From positions 1 through 5,243 of the forward strand of contig DAIEQT010000433.1 of NCBI GenBank assembly GCA_027347545.1: 5,243 nucleotides of DNA, given 5' to 3'. The notes under the pieces are model-generated. The model saw nothing but the letters and a program-made list of their open reading frames with translations. It did not search any database and had not been told where the DNA came from. Each line of letters opens with the position of its first letter. The first letter of the stretch is position 1. This stretch comes from Ignavibacteria bacterium. GTDB taxonomy: Bacteria > Bacteroidota > Ignavibacteria > Ignavibacteriales > Melioribacteraceae. The translations under genes and the position numbers were made by a program. Shown piece after piece: positions 5,103 to 5,243 of this stretch.

Positions 5103-5243
5103 ATGAAAAGAACATTGTTTCTTTTACTTTTAGTTGTTTCGTTGATTGGCGCGCAAGATAAAAGCCGCAATGCTGAGATTACTGCCGATGAAGTAAAAGC
5201 TCATCTTAATTTTCTTGCCGGCGATGCATTAAAAGGAAGATTT
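5103..5243 (+). CDS. Exported M28-family metallopeptidase, N-terminal part (3' truncated by window edge)
   Basis: An ATG with GAGG five bases upstream opens a frame of 47 residues that runs off the window. Residues 1-17 form a classic signal peptide: Lys-Arg, then the hydrophobic run TLFLLLLVVSLIG, with probable cleavage after Ala17. The mature start has ITADEVKAHLNFLAGDALKGRF (26-47), which has the form of the conserved N-terminal segment of secreted M28 aminopeptidases (I-x-A-D-x-L-x-x-H-x-x-F-L-A-S-D-x-L-x-G-R). The zinc ligands lie further downstream and are not in the window, so activity cannot be judged. It diverges from the dodecin operon, separated by the MITE-like element and an AT-rich leader. 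It would act in the periplasm or outside the cell in peptide use. Confidence 0.75.
   Translation, partial: MKRTLFLLLLVVSLIGAQDKSRNAEITADEVKAHLNFLAGDALKGRF

Overview
The window is AT-rich bacterial DNA with two short plus-strand stretches flanking a long minus-strand block. No rRNA, tRNA or taxonomic marker is present. A perfect TAnnTTTG -7 element ahead of the deoxyhypusine-synthase-like gene, stacked palindromic intergenic repeats, and gene types common in the Bacteroidota/Chlorobiota/Ignavibacteriota group (bacterial DHS-like protein, dodecin, exported M28 peptidase) suggest that superphylum. An Ignavibacteria-like host is my best guess. This is inference, not proof.

Layout. Bases 1-321 (+) hold the C-terminal part of a GNAT acetyltransferase. 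Bases 367-1395 (+) hold a complete deoxyhypusine-synthase-family protein that keeps the catalytic lysine but has an altered substrate pocket. A strong terminator closes it at 1489-1520. Bases 1445-1700 hold no gene and are packed with hairpins and degenerate repeats. Bases 3856 down to 1712 (-) form a tight four-gene operon: bcp-type peroxiredoxin, 6-pyruvoyltetrahydropterin synthase (PTPS), GTP cyclohydrolase I (folE) and a short-chain dehydrogenase. The last two junctions are 1-base TAATG overlaps. Bases 4660 down to 3964 (-) form a second small operon, dodecin then a second peroxiredoxin, closed by a terminator at about 3911-3946. Bases 4735-4930 hold a small inverted-repeat element flanked by a perfect direct repeat (MITE-like). 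From 5103 (+) the start of an exported M28-type peptidase runs off the edge.

How the genes may work together. GTP cyclohydrolase I makes 7,8-dihydroneopterin triphosphate, PTPS converts it to 6-pyruvoyltetrahydropterin, and a sepiapterin-reductase-like SDR would reduce that to tetrahydrobiopterin or a stereoisomer. The PTPS carries the animal-type C-x5-HGH active site rather than the C-x3-HGH of QueD, and its catalytic spacing matches the mammalian enzyme without gaps. The three genes therefore look like a complete bacterial tetrahydrobiopterin-type pathway, not queuosine synthesis. Peroxiredoxins lead or accompany both minus-strand operons, so the block has a theme of redox cofactors (pterin, flavin) plus peroxide removal. 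The best candidates for a second look are the pterin operon, the DHS-like enzyme with unusual pocket residues, and the MITE-like repeat.
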